Notes: generated from the sequence alone by a model not told the origin. Positions 27,101-41,818 are shown, numbered from the stretch's first letter. The stretch is DNA of 64,000 nucleotides from Motacilla alba alba (GCF_015832195.1 NC_052018.1:68323666-68387665), one strand, 5' to 3'. Program-made: numbers and translations.

Positions 27101-30100
27101 GAAATTGATGCAGAAAATATGTGTTACCAATTTTAATCTGTTTTGCTGTGGATTATTATTGCTTCCAGTCTTACATGTGGTTAGTGGCTAGTGGCATTGC
27201 CATTCCAGTTTCAGTCTGTCAGGCAATGGAAATGAGCCAGATCATTTATAGCTTCATCTGCAGTACAGAAAGGAAGAGGCAAAGCAATGTTCAGGAAGAC
27301 AAGCCTATGCTCAGTTGTTAAGTGAGACCTATTTATCACTTCAAGAAATGATCTGAAACAAGCAGAACACATGCACAAGAAGGCATAATGTAGATTAACA
27401 CTGAAGAGAAACAGTAGCACACGGCATGATGCTACTGCAAAAGAGCAGATCCTCTCAGAAGCTTAAACTCAGGTAAATTTGTCAGACAGTTTTGAAAGAA
27501 ACCATATGGGGAATTGTGTCTTGTGTGTTTACAGCTGCCACACTGACAGGTGGGGTACACGTGGCAAGTGAAGGGCACTCGTCCATATACCCAACCCAGC
27601 CAAGCAGTGACATCTCCCCCACTACCATCACCTCATTTCCTATGAGGATTTTGGAATTTACCTCTTAATGTGCTTTCTGGTAGACAAGTCACTCCACCAA
27701 GAAAACCAGGTCAGATCATAGGTGTAGCAAGCCATTTGTCTAGGAGTGTCTGTTAATGTAAGATTAGGGATAAGAATATAAAATGGAAATATTTTAGCTT
27801 GTTTGATCTTCTCAGCAATCAGTAGGAAGACTTCTAGAAATTTCCTGACCTAGAATTTGAATTCAAGTCATGATGTACAATAGCCACAGCTGAAACTACT
27901 TTACATTTGATATATTTAAAAACTCTGTGTGAAAATAGTCTCTTTTGTGGGAAAAGAAAGGCTTCCTTTTGATTTCAGTCTGGTCCCAATAATAGCACTC
28001 AGTTTACAAGAAACAATAAATAATCAATTTTACCTACATTTACCATAACATTCACAACTCTATAGTTTCATATATCTCCCTCCAGCTAAACTTTTTTTCC
28101 GAGCAGCAGTTTCAAATGAATCATCCTTAATATAGAAGCATTCCCACACCATATCTATGTGTTAATTTTATTACTCATAGTTATACTTTTTCCTGTTTTG
28201 CCACACATATTGATTTTGAGAAATTTCTGTGGAAAAGTGAAAATGTGAAATCTATAAATTTGTATTGATAGAAAGAGCAGCCTCCAAGAAACAGCATCCA
28301 TTGAAGTAATTTTCTGGTGCCAGATATTGATCATGCATGAGGTAACTAGAACATTTGTTCAAGTAGCAGGTATAACTAATATAACTAAGATCTGTAAGAG
28401 ACACATGATTCCCTGGAATAGTGGTTAAATATTATAATGCAACATCCAAGGTAATTCATTCAACATTTTAAATTATTTAATCTACTTGAGGTTGTCTGAG
28501 TGATCTCCACCCTCAAAAAATCTGTTTAAAGACAGAGTATTTGAAATTAAATTTTCTGACAGCTTCAGTGACCAGTTTTCCAAAAAACAACATTAGTACT
28601 GATTAACGTTGAACAGAACTTCTCTGAAAGTAACTTTTTTTCCATTTTCTCAGTCTGCAGTTATCTAGATGAGAAACAAGGCAGAAGTTAGTCTTTGCTT
28701 CAGGAAATATAAGACAATTACATGTGAAAACTGGCAATATGTATATTACAGAGTAACAAAGGAAAACTATTACAGAAAACTTTCAATGTGACCATACCCA
28801 TCTAGGTATTTATTATGACAAAAGACATACTCATTAAAAAATCAAAATAACTATTCTTTGGAATTAGTTTTGCATATATATTTTTTGATTAATGAGAAGA
28901 AAACATAAAAGTCAATTGGAAATGGGAAAAGAGTTTTGTAAAGAAATAAAGGAAAACCACTTAATTCTTCTTGGATGACAGCACAATGAAATTTGAGAAA
29001 TATTTTCCCTCTGGCAAACACATATTCTTCTGTTGCTTAAATGTTCACTCTTTACTACTACAACAATAAATATATTGGAGTAGATTACCTGCAAAGAATA
29101 GAATTTCTATTGGGTTCCTTTTTATTTTTTTTTTCTTATTTAATGTTCTCTTTTTGTAACTAAAAAGTAATTAATTCACATCCATTTTTTTTCAGTGTTT
29201 TTACCTCCTGAATGGCAGTTTTTCAGGCGTTAAGAAATCAGGTGTGAGAAAGTCACGGTTTTCCAAGTGAGTCAGCTCTGACAAAGGGCTAAAATTTATA
29301 ATTGATATGTATGAAGCAAAGTAACAAAATAGGACCCAATAGCATTTTGACTATTTTTCTAATTTCCTGGATTCCATCATCTGGAACAAGAGCTTCATAG
29401 TTGATATTCTTTTTCTCATTTCCATATTATCAATATGGTATTTTATGTTGCTATCACTGAAGAGAAAAGCCTTTTTCTGTTCTGTTCTGTCTCTCTTTAA
29501 CCACTAAGGCTATTTCATTTCATTTGCATAGGAAAATGAGTCAAAGATATGGAAAGTTTTGTGTCTAGCTATTCCTAAATGAACACCAAATTATTAAATA
29601 TCACTAAATGATGAGTTACTTTATTAACATATCAGCTTCGTAGTCTTACAGCACTGCTTACTTGGTGATTTTTTGGAATAAGAATATTTTTAAGAAAAAA
29701 AATTGGTTGATTGAAAATCTATCAGAAAAAACAACAAACCTTACATGATCAGTCAACCTGACTTCTTATCTTAACTCTGGTCCTGGTATTCAACCCTGCA
29801 CTTCTACTGAGTCCAGTAGCTTGTGATTTGATTGATAAAATATTTTTTTTTGAGTGAATGATCCAGCAGAGTTTAGCTGAATTTCACCTGAACTGCAATA
29901 ACAAGTGTACAGAATTCACCTGTTTCCTTGGTGACTAAAGAGATCCATTCTTCATTCCATGATAACAAAATCCTAATATGTTTAGAAAATTCTACTAATG
30001 TCCTATATGTTTTGTTAGATTTTTCTAGTTTCTACGAAACATCCTTTCCTTGTAAAATCTTTCTTTTCAGTACCATATAATGTTTTTGCCTTTACCATAA

Positions 30101-30105
30101 CAAGG

Positions 30106-30157
30106 AGATATATATGTATATGCATATATATTTATATCTATATCAATCTATATATTT
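30106..30157. repeat. TA-rich simple repeat
   Basis: Alternating TATA/TGTA/TCTA units, imperfect. Simple-sequence DNA with no other content. Confidence 0.85.
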
Positions 30158-30586
30158 TGTGTAACTCATAAAAACAAAGGACAAAGCAAAACAGAAAATA
30201 AAGCAGAGATAGAAGATGACGCAGGAATTATTAAGACATATTTGTAAAGACTAGAGGACTGATAGGAATTTTATCACTGACTACCAAAATGCTTTACAGA
30301 ATAAATTAAATTTAAATAGATATTCTTTACCAAAAAAAATTAATACCTTAACATTAAAAAATATTAAATTTACCCAAGTGATCTTGAAAGCTCCTTTTAA
30401 TGTCTTTACATTCAGTAGTTCTTGCAATGTGAATGAAAAACAGGGTACTTAGTCAGAATCAAGTTAAAAGGACACAGCTGCTTTGATGGGAAAGTTTCCA
30501 GAATAATTTTTCAGTTCTTCTTAGGAACAAGCATATTTAAGCATGAAACTTTCCAGTTTTCTTGGGCAGACAGTGGCAAAATTGCC

Positions 30587-30636
30587 TTTTTTTTTTTTGT
30601 TGTTTTGTTTTGTTGTTGTTGTTGTTGTTGTTTTTC
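30587..30636. repeat. Poly-T plus (TTG)n microsatellite
   Basis: Twelve T are followed by TTTTG units and then about seven TTG units, ending in a T run. Confidence 0.9.
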
Positions 30637-33600
30637 CTTTCCCCAAACGCTAATGCAATTAATTAGGGAGGAAGGGTTGAGTCACTGTGATATTCATTTC
30701 AGGAATAAAAGTCCCACTGTCTTCAACCAAGCCTGTATTTAACTCCTTGCATTTTGCTTTTAATTTCTCAGTGGATTAAATCAGTAGTTCATTGATGAAA
30801 ACCAAGAAAATAACCAGGAAAATGTCTGGCAAAAACTTTCACAAAAACCAAACCACACAGTTTCAATTTGTTTTTAATCTGATCATGCAATTGGCCTCAC
30901 TTGAGCTCAAAACTCAAATTTCAGCCAATTCTTCCAGGAAATTTGGTCCTGTGACATTTCATTATTTTGAATTCTAATAAAAGTGGTATGATTTTAAAAT
31001 TCTTCTGGAAGCTAAAAATAATCAGCTACACTGTGAGTTTATGGTATAGATTCATCTTCATGAAAAATCTACATGTTTGTATAAATGCAACTGCATGAAA
31101 AAATGACTACTCCACTCAAACCTAATCTTGCTTAGGTGACTTGTTAACAGTTAAAAGAACTGAATTTGGCCATATATTTTAGACAGATTAATTCCATAGG
31201 ATGAGTGATAGAATGCAGTACAATGAGAAAACACATTAAAAAATACACATAAAAGAAAATGGTAATCTGGCTTTAAATGTTTCAGTGTGAAATGGCTTGT
31301 CTTACTTCAGGGAAGACTCAGATGATATATCCAGTGGAAGGGGGAGCAAAGATGTCTTTGGATCAGAGAGGCAAAACAGATATTCTCAGGTCTGAATTCC
31401 CCATAGGACATTTAGTGTCTTGGTTTCAAATTTGGTTTTCAAAAAGTAACAAATCATTTTTGTTTTCACTTGACAAGATAGTGCTCAAGCCTAACACCTC
31501 TACCTTCTTTTGATCTTAAATCCACCGAGTCTTCATCTTTTCTCTGCATATCTGCCTTTGAGAGCTCTTCTCTTCAAGGACTCTTGGCTGTTTTCTTGCC
31601 ATATGGACCTCATGTGCATATCTCCAAAGGCAGTACTGACCCAAGAGTTTGTGCAGGGGATTATACACATCTCCTGAAGAGCCCCAACCAGAATGATGCA
31701 GAACTGTGAACTTCTGCTTGATCATGGAGTAAGTGTCCTCTCTCTCGCTGCTTCTCCCACAGAGTGGGAGTTAATATATGGCATCCTAATTAATTTTTAT
31801 TTTCTCTCTAAAAAGGAAGTTTAGTCTGTGTCCTTTAGACTGCGTCCTTTGGGTCTTTGCTACACTTTTCTGTGTTGGCAAAGATAATGTCAGAAATAGA
31901 AGGACTCACCACTATAGAACTGTCATAAACCCAATTGTAAAATAAAAGAGAAACTAACAGCCCTGATTTTTAGGTTGCAACTTTAATCATGTTCTTTTAA
32001 TAATCTCTTTTCATGTAATTAGCTTATATAACAAATTGATACCCCAGGTGGATACTCATAGACCTGATCTTTTCAATCCCATGATATTAAGGTCACAAGT
32101 TCTTATCTTTTCCTTGATCTGAATTGATGCTTGATACAGTCACAAACAATTTAACCCCATCAGCAGAGGGAATTTTACAACCTGGCTTCCTTAGAGAATC
32201 AAACCCAGAATTTCAAATGATTTGAAAGTTTTTCCTCATGTGTCAGCCTTAAAAGCACTGTGAGAATATGCTTTTCCTACATTTCAGAAGTACCCATTAG
32301 TAGAAATAGAAATATCTCTTGTTTAGACTTCCTGTAATAATTGCATACTTAAGAGAGGAAAAATATATATGCAACTAAAAACTATGGACATTCACTCTCA
32401 AGTTTTTGTCTTAAATACCTCAACATTCTCAAATATGTTTTAGTCTTTGACCGAATGAGTACTGGATCCTTTTATAATTTTTAAGTGTCTGTCTTTCAGA
32501 AAATAATCTCTTTCATTTCTTTGCCCAGATCCCCTCTTTTCTCACTGTGACATTCTCATAGAAGCCTTCATTCTTTCCCCTTAATGTTTAGTTAGTAAAG
32601 AATAGGAGTAAGAAGGGATTATAATTAAGAGATTCTTTCTTGCACTAAAGATTTTCTCTTATTCTACTATTAGTAAAGTCACTATTAGCAATTAATCATT
32701 GGGCTAGATAATTTTCTTTTTCTATAGTCATATAAGCCTTGTTGGGAGGCTGTAATACTGACATTTTATTCCATAGTTCATCATGGAGAGAAAGCAGTTA
32801 ATTCTTCTAAAACAACAGAAAATCAGAATGCTTATTTATTCCTTGTTTTTTTTTTGAAGCACAAAACATTTGATTTATAGTAGAGACTTTTGATTTTGGT
32901 GGCATTGATTTGCAAAAATTCAAGGTCAGAGAACATCTTGTTGTTAAACCTCATTTCAGTGAATATCCATCATTTAGAGATTATTTTAATTTTGAGCAGT
33001 CTCAAGTATTATTCCTTCGGTTTTCTGTCTTTTAGTTTAAATGCTATCCATGTGAAATGTTTTTATAGTACTTATCAATTACTGTTTCATTATCAGGAAT
33101 CAAAATACTATTGAACTGGAAAACAAAAACAGCAGAAAAATATAAATTAATACAGGAATTTATTAATTAGGTTAACATGAGAAGTTTGGAAAAAAAGATG
33201 TTGAGAAAAGCTACTGAATTTCCTTTTGTTTGTTGCTACTTACTTTTCTTATTTGGTCATTATTTTTCCTCTTTATTTTCCTCTGAAACTGATTTATTAT
33301 GTTTGTTGCTTCAGCAATCTTTGTTGGTCTACGTATTTTTATCTCTTTATCGATAGGGTCAGGTAATTTGTTTTATTCTTGGCTTTAAAAGCATAGAAAA
33401 CAAAGCAAAATATAGAAAGAAGTGAAGAATTTCATATAAAATAGCATCCAGAATGGAACATAACCTTGGAATTCAACAGAATAATAATGTATTTTGGCAG
33501 GTATTGTGATGCGAAACAGATAAGAACATGCTCAATTCAAATAAAGTTTCTCTGTTTCTCTGCTTAAGTGTCAGACTTTAGTTTCTAGAATCTTTTCTGG

Positions 33601-36600
33601 TGGTTTAGGCTTCATTTTACAGATAATGGAGCTGGCCACTAATGATGGTCTAGGAGATATTATGCTGTACTCTTTGTACCATGGTGCCTAAGCTGTGTTT
33701 GGAGTACACAAAGATTTTGTTATTACAATGCCCATCTTATTGTCCTGAACAGAAATGATAGAATAGTCTTTGAATTTGTAGGGATTGCTATGCAGCTAAA
33801 TCCTCTTTCAAAATGTCAAATCTAGAGATTTTAATTCAGGAACTTTAAAATGCAAAAAAAAAAACCTCCCCAAAACACTGCAAGTAACTCTTCCTTACCC
33901 ACAGATGTGTCTGAGGCCCTTCAATGCATCCTTCCTTCTACAAGTAACAGTGTGTGACTTTTTGCCTCCAAATGCTGCATATAGACATACCTCTTCCCTT
34001 GGATTGCTTTTGCTTTCTTGGTGGGTAAAGTACATACACAAGACTCTCGCTTCATCTTCACCTTCCTCAGCCCAGAAATACCTTATTTGTGTGAATGACC
34101 CACAATCAATTCCTCACATTCTGCTTCCTTGTATATAAATATCAGATAAATAACCATGGCACCTCTGACTCCTGGAAGTTAGTTAAAGTACAGACAACAT
34201 GCCAGGTTGCTGGCTGGTGACAAAATGCTTCTATTTGCGGGAATAAAAAGGGTTTGTCAATGATCATTTGAGTTAAGCAGTTAGGGAAATGTTAAATGTT
34301 AAAGACCATTTTACTTTCATGCTAGAGCCTGAGTTTTCAACTCTTCCCTCACCCCTCTCTCTTTGAATTACATGAAGACTGATGGTTTTGACAGAGCACA
34401 AAATACAAGAAAAAGGTAAGGACCTTTATTTCAAATTCAGCTTACTCAAGCCTAAGTCTTGGTTAGTCTGTCCTCATGCCTGCCATGGCATCAGGGTTCT
34501 GTTTATTTAGCATTGTTTCTTTAATTTTTTTTTCCTTTAACATTAATCTACCTTATATAAATGCATATTTACCTGACTGATAATTGCTTTTCTGGAAGAT
34601 GTAATAATCTCTTTTTAGCATTTATTTTTGAAATTAATTGTATCTGAGAATCTTTCATTCCTAATCTATTTCTCTCAGATTTAGGATTACTCATCCACTC
34701 ATACTTATCGCAATACAAGGACCAGATTAATACAAAAAATATACCTGTCTGAAGGTGACTTCTCTCAGTTCTCAAAAAAAGGAGCACTTTTATTTCATAA
34801 CACAATCCCGCCTTATCCATTTGAAGACCTTTACTATCCTGGACTTGCATGCAACTGCACAGGTAGGAAGACTTGTTAAAAGATATTACAGAGAAAAGTG
34901 AGCTACTTTCATTATTTGTTCAGCAAGATAAGTGGAAATACAGCATCATACCACTTTTCAATAGGTAGTGCAAAGCACTACCTGTTGCAATTCTTTCATC
35001 AAATCACCCCACAATTTTCAGAAATGGCATCTTTTTCATTGCAAGGAAGCATTTGCTCCGTAAAGACAACTACAGTAAGGACTGCAGGTAGGCAAAAGCA
35101 ATGAATATTACTCCAGAAAGACTGTAATTCTAATGTTTCATCTTTTGGGAAGAAAAAGGCAAAATGTTATGGCATGTGAAATTTATCTTTACTTTGCTTT
35201 AATGTTAACACCAGATTAAGGAATTAATGTCAGATTCTGAACCTGATGCAATTACATAAATTCATTTTAGGGGAGAAACTAATTACTCAGTGAAACAACT
35301 TACATGCTTGTATTATTACTATCTTCCTGATTTGATGGGATACTGTAGTTTTATGAGGAGCCAGGAATCTGCCATTTTTGATGAATTTCAGAGACTTGCT
35401 CAGACAGATAAACTAATGTGTCTGAACATTTTACCAGAAGTTTAAGAATGGTGCTGTATTTTTAGAGTCTCTACTGCTAATCAGGTCTGGACAGTAAAAA
35501 TCTATTTCTAGGTAGTTGCCAGCCTTCAAACTGACCAGCTGGTTTCTAGTCAACTTTTTTAACAATCTAAAACTGATGAACATCTCAGGGAAAAAAAAAA
35601 ACAAAACAAAACCAAAACTATAAAATCCCCCACAGCTTCCCTCATGATCTGTCTGGCCTTTGCTGAGATACCACTAATGAAAACTTTGCAATGATTATTC
35701 AGTTGCAATAGGCTAGAACTCAAAGTTGATATCATTCTCTATTCAGCAGCCCTAATAGGAAGTGAAAGTTTGTTTTAGCCCCCAGTTGTGATTAGACATA
35801 CAGATAACTGAAGTATTCTGAAGTCTGACTTCTGGTTGTGCTTATTCATGTCTCTTGTAGAAAAAAGTCAGATCATCCATAGTCTCTTCAAAATTCCCAT
35901 CCCTTCAGAGATTTCTGTGAGGGGCTTTGGTTAGCCATTAGATTTATGGCCTTCCCCCCACCAGAAATTTTTTCACTCTCACTGATTAATAGATTCACCC
36001 ATCATTATGCTGAGCAGCCATCATGGTCAAGAAGAGCATCCTCTCTGAGAATGTTAGGAATGTTGGATTGACTCCATCAAATTATAGCTGTATCTTATTT
36101 TGACACAAGTACACTTTGACAGAGTGAAATGTGGTGGATAATACTGTAGGGATTGAGATTTAAAGATTTTTGAATCTGTTTTCCTTTCTTGGGGTAGGAG
36201 AAGTAAACATTTAAAAATATTTTTATAACTATCACTTTAGGTTTTATTAGTTTTCTTTTGAAGCTGAAGAGTTTTCTTATCTAAACAAGATAATTTTTAA
36301 AAGAATGAAGAAGGCCCTAACCTTTTACATGGATAATTATTATTTGCATTGTAAATGGATACATGATATCTGCTTTCAGTTTTTCAGTTCAAGTCTAAGT
36401 GGAGTGAGAAAAAATTAAAATATGTTGTTATCTTCTGAAAGCTGTATTTTGGCAGATGTGAAATGAGCTTTCAGCCAAAAAGCAGGAGTGGTTACATTTG
36501 CATTTAGGTATTATGAGTGAAAATAGCAGCAAAGATTCAGCTACACAGACAGCTAAAGTGTTAACCCAGAGTGCTTACCAGGATTTTTCCAAGCTGCAGT

Positions 36601-39104
36601 AAGATCATGAAGCCATGAAAGCACCTTCTATATAATGACATATATGAGTGCTAGTCGTAAAAAATATTTCAGAGAAGATGTATTTAGGGGACATATTTTC
36701 AGGATTTAACAATACCAAAACAAGGGGGTAGAATCTGAGTGTCAAAGAAGAGGGGATTATTCATGTTCTTAAGTTGTAGGACATGTACCTGTCTCATTAA
36801 CAGCAGTTTTCCATAACTTATAGTCACTGAAAATTTCTTTAAGGAATAAAATCTGAGGTTAGGTTGGACCTCCTCTCTGTATATTTCATAAGGATCCCAC
36901 AGGAAAAGAAAAAGAAATATCAATTAGAAAAGTTGTTTGAAAAATACTATCTACATCTAAAGTTTAAATGCTGGATTTTGAATCACATCTCTTTATATTT
37001 CTAATGACTTTTTCAGGGGAAAGAATCTTCCAGCTAGAACCAGGAGGCTCTCCATCTTTCTTTACATAAACAGTTATGTTTGCCAGAAATATGTTCCTAT
37101 CCATTTTTAAATCAGTCAAGAGAAGTTCAGAGAAAAGGAAAAAATGTGATCCAAATGTAGATTACCATTTATAATGAGAAATCTGCTTGAAATACAAGAG
37201 GTCTCAGAATAATTATTTAAATATTCTTCTTTCCAAAATGAATGCAGGGAATGCCACCACTATATCAGAGGTTTTAGATATTTATTTTCCCATCTTTGAA
37301 TATGACTACCCCACCACAAAATGTTTGATTAAACAGAAATTCTTCCATTCAGCAAGGTAAAAATGAGCAAGAATGATTGCGTATTTAAATTAAATTGTAT
37401 TGTGTGAATCTGAATGTATATTTAGGGAAAATTAGTTTAGGATACACATGCAAAAATATTTAGAATGACCCCCTTGGAAACTACTTTTTATGAAAATTGC
37501 AACTGACTTGTTAGTAAAGAAAAAGACCATGACTAAAGGTAGAGGCAACAAAACTGGACTTTTCATGAATAATAAATAGCTTTGTGGCTATTTTAGTGAA
37601 TGGGGGAGTATATACATATATATGAGCACACATGTGACAGTGACTCACAGAAACAAGCTGACACCTAACAGGGTCCTGGAGTCTTGCTGGGCTGCGAGTG
37701 CAGGCACTACCGAGGGTTGACAGTGCCCACGCTCCCTTTCAGCCTCTTGTCTCTGCATTTCTTGAGGTGTTTTGTTCCTTCTTTCTGCCCATGGAACCAT
37801 GACTTTATGGCACAAGCAGGTATCTAAACCCACACTACTCCCAGCTCGTCTTTCACATTTCCTACACCAGGCTGTTGCCATGCTTTCTAACCCCAGAATA
37901 GTATGTAGGGCTTGGGTAAGGTGAGAATGGCCAGGGCAGAGCTGCAGACTGTGGTTTCCTTTTCTGCTCTTACTTTCTGCAATAAACTTTCTGGACTTGT
38001 GACTTATTCAGGGTCTGCTCCCAGCTGGTTTCAGGTTGACTCAAATTTGGTCAGTTCATCTGCTGCTTTACTCCTTCTACCCAAAAGTCTCCCTTTCTGG
38101 ATATGAAGACCTTAAGACCATGGGAAATGTACTCCACTCCACTCAAGAAATACAATTAAAGGGAACTGTAGAAATCGTTGTATTTATTCTTTTTGACCAT
38201 TTGCACATAACTGTCTTTATGAGGGTTTTTTAATTTATCTCGAACCCTGATGTTTTTAAACAATTTTCAAGAAGGAAATTGACATCTATTTGCCAATTTT
38301 ACTAATACTGACTTTTATAATCAAAATTTTGAAAAACATTTAGAGGACAAAATAACATTTTTTTTATTTATGATTAGGCAATACCCTGATGGGAGTTTTT
38401 TTAATACTTTTTAAATGTGTTTCTTAAAATCAGTTTTGCTGTTTCCCATTACTAGAACTTTTTAAGGAATTATTAAACCTGCAGAGCTGGATTATAGAAA
38501 ATTCACACAGAAGTATGTCTTGTTCTTCTACACCCAAGAGTAATGAGCCATCATGCCTGATCTCAAGGATATTCACTTTCCTCAGTTCATGTCTGTAATT
38601 TCTTAAAAAAATAAGCAACAGAACTTGGTTGTTCCATCCTTTTGTTGCAATGAATAGCATGGGACGGGAGATGAAATTGAAGACCAGTAGCTGGTTGCAT
38701 AAGAGTAAAGGTATGGATTCAATGGAAAGTTTTGTGCAAGAGTAACCTGAGGATAGGACTTCAGTAAATTATGGATCTATTTTAACAGCCATGTGTAAAG
38801 GGAGAAGACAGCTGTGCTTAAGACAAGAATAGGATCAAAACTTGGATTAGTGCTTGTAAAAATGGAGAAGGCTGCTGCAATGATAGATATACTCAGATGC
38901 ATCTCTCTTCTCTTAGAGTTGTCATCATTTTGGAAGAAACTATAAGAAAGCTGATATCCTGAGGTATGATGTAGACCAAGGGAATTGCTACCCTAAGCCC
39001 TTGCTGGTGAAAAGGGCTTTTCTGTGGAGTGAGACCAGCACAGAAATATAAAGAGTAAATTTTATGGAGAAATTTCCCCTGAGCCAATTTGCAGTATTAC
39101 ACAA

Positions 39105-39997
39105 GATTTGGTGCCTCCTCAGCAGGTTTGCTGATGACACAGAGTTAGGAGGAGGGGGCAGTAACCAAGAGAGCTGTGCAGCCCTCCAGAAGGACCTCGG
39201 CAGGTTGGGGAGCTGGGCAGAGAAGAACTGACTGAAATTTATCAAAGGCACATGCAGGGTCCTGCACCTGGGGAGGAAAAACCCCTGCACCAGCACAGGC
39301 TGGCGGCTGAGCTGCTCAAAAGCAGCTCTGTGGAAAAGGACCTGGGGGTCCTGGTGGACAACAAGCTGTCCAAGAGCCAGCAGTGCCCTTGTGGCCAAGA
39401 AGGCCAATGGTGTCCTGGGATGGATTAGGAAGGGCATTACCAGCAGGTCGAGGTGATCCTGTCCCTCTACTCAGCTCTGGTGGGGCACATCTGGAGTGCT
39501 GGGTCCAGTTCTGGGATCCTCACTACAAGAGAGACATGAAATTCCAGGTCCAGAGGAGGACTACAAACATAATTAAGGGACTGGAGCATCCCTCTTACAA
39601 GGAAAAGCTTAGAGACTTTGGCCTGTTCAGCCTCGAGCAGAGATGACTGAGAAGGGACCTCATCAATGTCTATCAGTATCTAAAGGGAGGGTGCCAAGAG
39701 CCAGGTTGTTTTCAGCAGAGCAGAGCAATAGGACAAGAGGCAACAGGCAGAAACTGATACACAGGAAATTCCACCTGAAAATGAGAAAGAATTTGTTCAC
39801 TGCATTGGTTACCAAGCACTAAAAAAAGCTGTCCAGACAGGTTGTGGAGTCTCCCCCACTGATGATTTTCAAGAGCCACTTGAATGTGACCCTGTGCCAG
39901 GTGCTCTCAGATGACCCTGCTTGAGCAGGGAGGTTGGACCATATGAACCACTCTGGTCTCTCACAACCTTACTCAGTCTGGGATTCTGTGATTTTTG
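39105..39997 (+). mobile_element. CR1 LINE, 5'-truncated, reverse-transcriptase C-terminal part to 3' end
   Basis: The copy starts inside the reverse-transcriptase domain. The plus strand at about 39125 reads Phe-Ala-Asp-Asp-Thr, the catalytic box with both aspartates intact. The Cys-Arg-Val-Leu-His-Leu-Gly block follows at about 39255, the Asp-Leu-Gly-Val-Leu-Val-Asp block at about 39340, and the Tyr-Lys-Arg-Asp-Met and Ile-Lys-Gly-Leu-Glu blocks at about 39520-39590. The Leu-Phe-Ser-Leu-Glu-Gln-Arg block at about 39625 is followed at once by a stop. The post-coding region follows ('ctcatcaatgtctatcagtatctaaaggg', 'gacaagaggcaacaggcagaaactg', 'ttgtggagtctcccccactgatg', 'accctgcttgagcagggaggttggacc'). 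The copy ends in GATTCTGT-GATTTTTG, the degenerate 8-bp CR1 terminal units. Frameshifts, an in-frame TGA within the reverse-transcriptase part and 5' truncation make it inactive. The minus-strand frame of 149 codons at 38988-39437 is antisense and not a gene. Confidence 0.93.
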
Positions 39998-41780
39998 TGC
40001 TCTAATTTTGGAAATCACTTCTAAGTCTGAATATGTTTAGTGGAGCTTGAGGAGAATCTAAACACATATTTGGAAGAGGGATATACAATGGGCTTGTAGC
40101 CAACCATATGAGTCCCAGGGAAGCCTGGGAAGAGAAAGACAGGGGATGTATAACATTTCCTTTTCCTTCCTTAGATACTTCAGAGGCAATTTGGGCTTTG
40201 TGAACTCTCAATGATGCCTCTCCAAATGAGCAAATCCAATGATTTGCTCCAAAAGTGGTTATATTCTTTGGCTTGATAGGCTATTGTCAAAACAACTCTT
40301 CCACAGAAGTGCACTGTATCAAACTCCAGAAGTGTAGGCAACAAATTACACAAAGCCACTGTATTTTGTTGACTGTGGTGTCATTTTTTTAATTTCTCTG
40401 TCTTTAGAGCACATAACTTCAGTTTCACCTCTGATGTGTGCTTGAAGAAGAAAGACTCCTACTACTATCATCATAGTTGTCATCCTGACCTAAAATATCT
40501 GGAACAATATTTCTGGAACTAATTGCCTTGCCACACTTTATAAAATGCTTGAAAGATGTGCTTTATATTCATAAATATTCCTTTTAATAATAAACTGAAA
40601 GCTAATCTGTATACAGTGAGTCTTTGAAGGTAAGAAGTAAGTAATGCCATATCCTTTGAGACACATCAGACTTTTCTCATATCACAAAAGAAATAATTGC
40701 TTGGGTTATTCAATTCCAGTAGTCTTTTAATATACTAACAGCTACAGAATCAGCTGAGATTGATTGTCTTCTTTTGAAACTTGTTAGCATAATATTGATT
40801 TTAATGTAGTTTTTTTATGTGAGTGTAAAGAGTATGTTTTTGTTTGTAATGTTTAATAACAATGTCTTCTTATATTTGCAATAATATTTGTGCTCTGATG
40901 ATGAATATTGCAGTGTTTTACATAAATATTTATTATTCCATGACTGAAATAAAACAAAGTAAACATAATAAAACCAAGCACTTTATATAGGAGTATTTGT
41001 TACACATTTGTTTTTCAAAATAATCCGTGACTTTTTATTTTCCTGTTGGATAAAGGATGCATGAGGGTATCCTGAAATCTGCCCAAGAAATCACATCAAC
41101 CTGCATTAAATTTCAGATACTTTAAGCCTCAAACAATTTTGTAAATGTCAGAATAGTCTGTGCTTCTAGGTTGAACCTGGAAAGAGGAAACACTCTTCAC
41201 CATGTCCTGGAATTGATATGGGATTTCCTTTTGCCTTCAGAGGCATGGAGACAGCAGATAAGGGAAAGTAAGCATGAGAGATTATGAGTATTTGATGTTT
41301 CTGTGACCCAGGATAATAATGAAGGAATTGGTGGGATGCAGGGACTTCTGAGACCAGGCTGACTAGAGGAGAATTTTGAACATTCCTCCCACTCACACAC
41401 ATATCTGCATATATTAATAATGGAGCATGTTTATGTTTCAGTAGAAATTGAAAACATAACAGGCACAGCAAATAAGAATATGTTTAAAAATCCGTTTACT
41501 TTGCTCTTTTAAAAATATTAAACAAAAAATTGAGGACTTTTTAAATATCAGAGTCAAAGCCAAAACCACACATTTAATTAATTTTCCTTATAAGAAGTTG
41601 ATGCGGCACATTCTTAAGCATTTCAATAACTATTTTCATTATTCCACATACATATTCCACTAAATCACAAATTCCTGTTATAAGCACTGCCTAAAATCTC
41701 TAGCATTTATTCCATAATAAGAAATTCACTGTTTTATTTTGGCCTCTCCATTCAACATGTCTTTCATATCTGAACCATTA

Positions 41781-41818
41781 TCTAAATTCTATTTAGATTT
41801 CTAATCTATTAGATTAGA
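41781..41818. repeat. Paired small palindromes built from TCTAA/TTAGA
   Basis: The first inverted repeat has arms TCTAAAT and ATTTAGA with a 3-nt spacer. The second has arms TCTAATCTA (41800-41808) and TAGATTAGA (41810-41818) with one central T. The two are nearly adjacent and could form alternative hairpins. Confidence 0.8.

Larger units (their letters stand above)
24193..39104. other. 15 kb non-coding stretch without recognisable interspersed repeats
   Basis: No exon, RNA gene or named repeat is evident. The longest open frame is 105 codons at 25134-25451 on the plus strand. It is rich in Phe, Leu and Trp, which reflects T-rich DNA, and has no domain; a second open frame overlaps it in another register. 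A somewhat GC-richer patch lies at about 24.88-25.1 kb and another at about 37.64-37.9 kb (a 78-codon minus frame, no motif). TA-rich and (TTG)n tracts near 30 kb are listed separately. Confidence 0.55.

Noticed and set aside
38988..39437. Minus-strand open frame of 149 codons
   Set aside because: Antisense to the plus-strand CR1, where the sense strand shows the Phe-Ala-Asp-Asp box and other reverse-transcriptase blocks.
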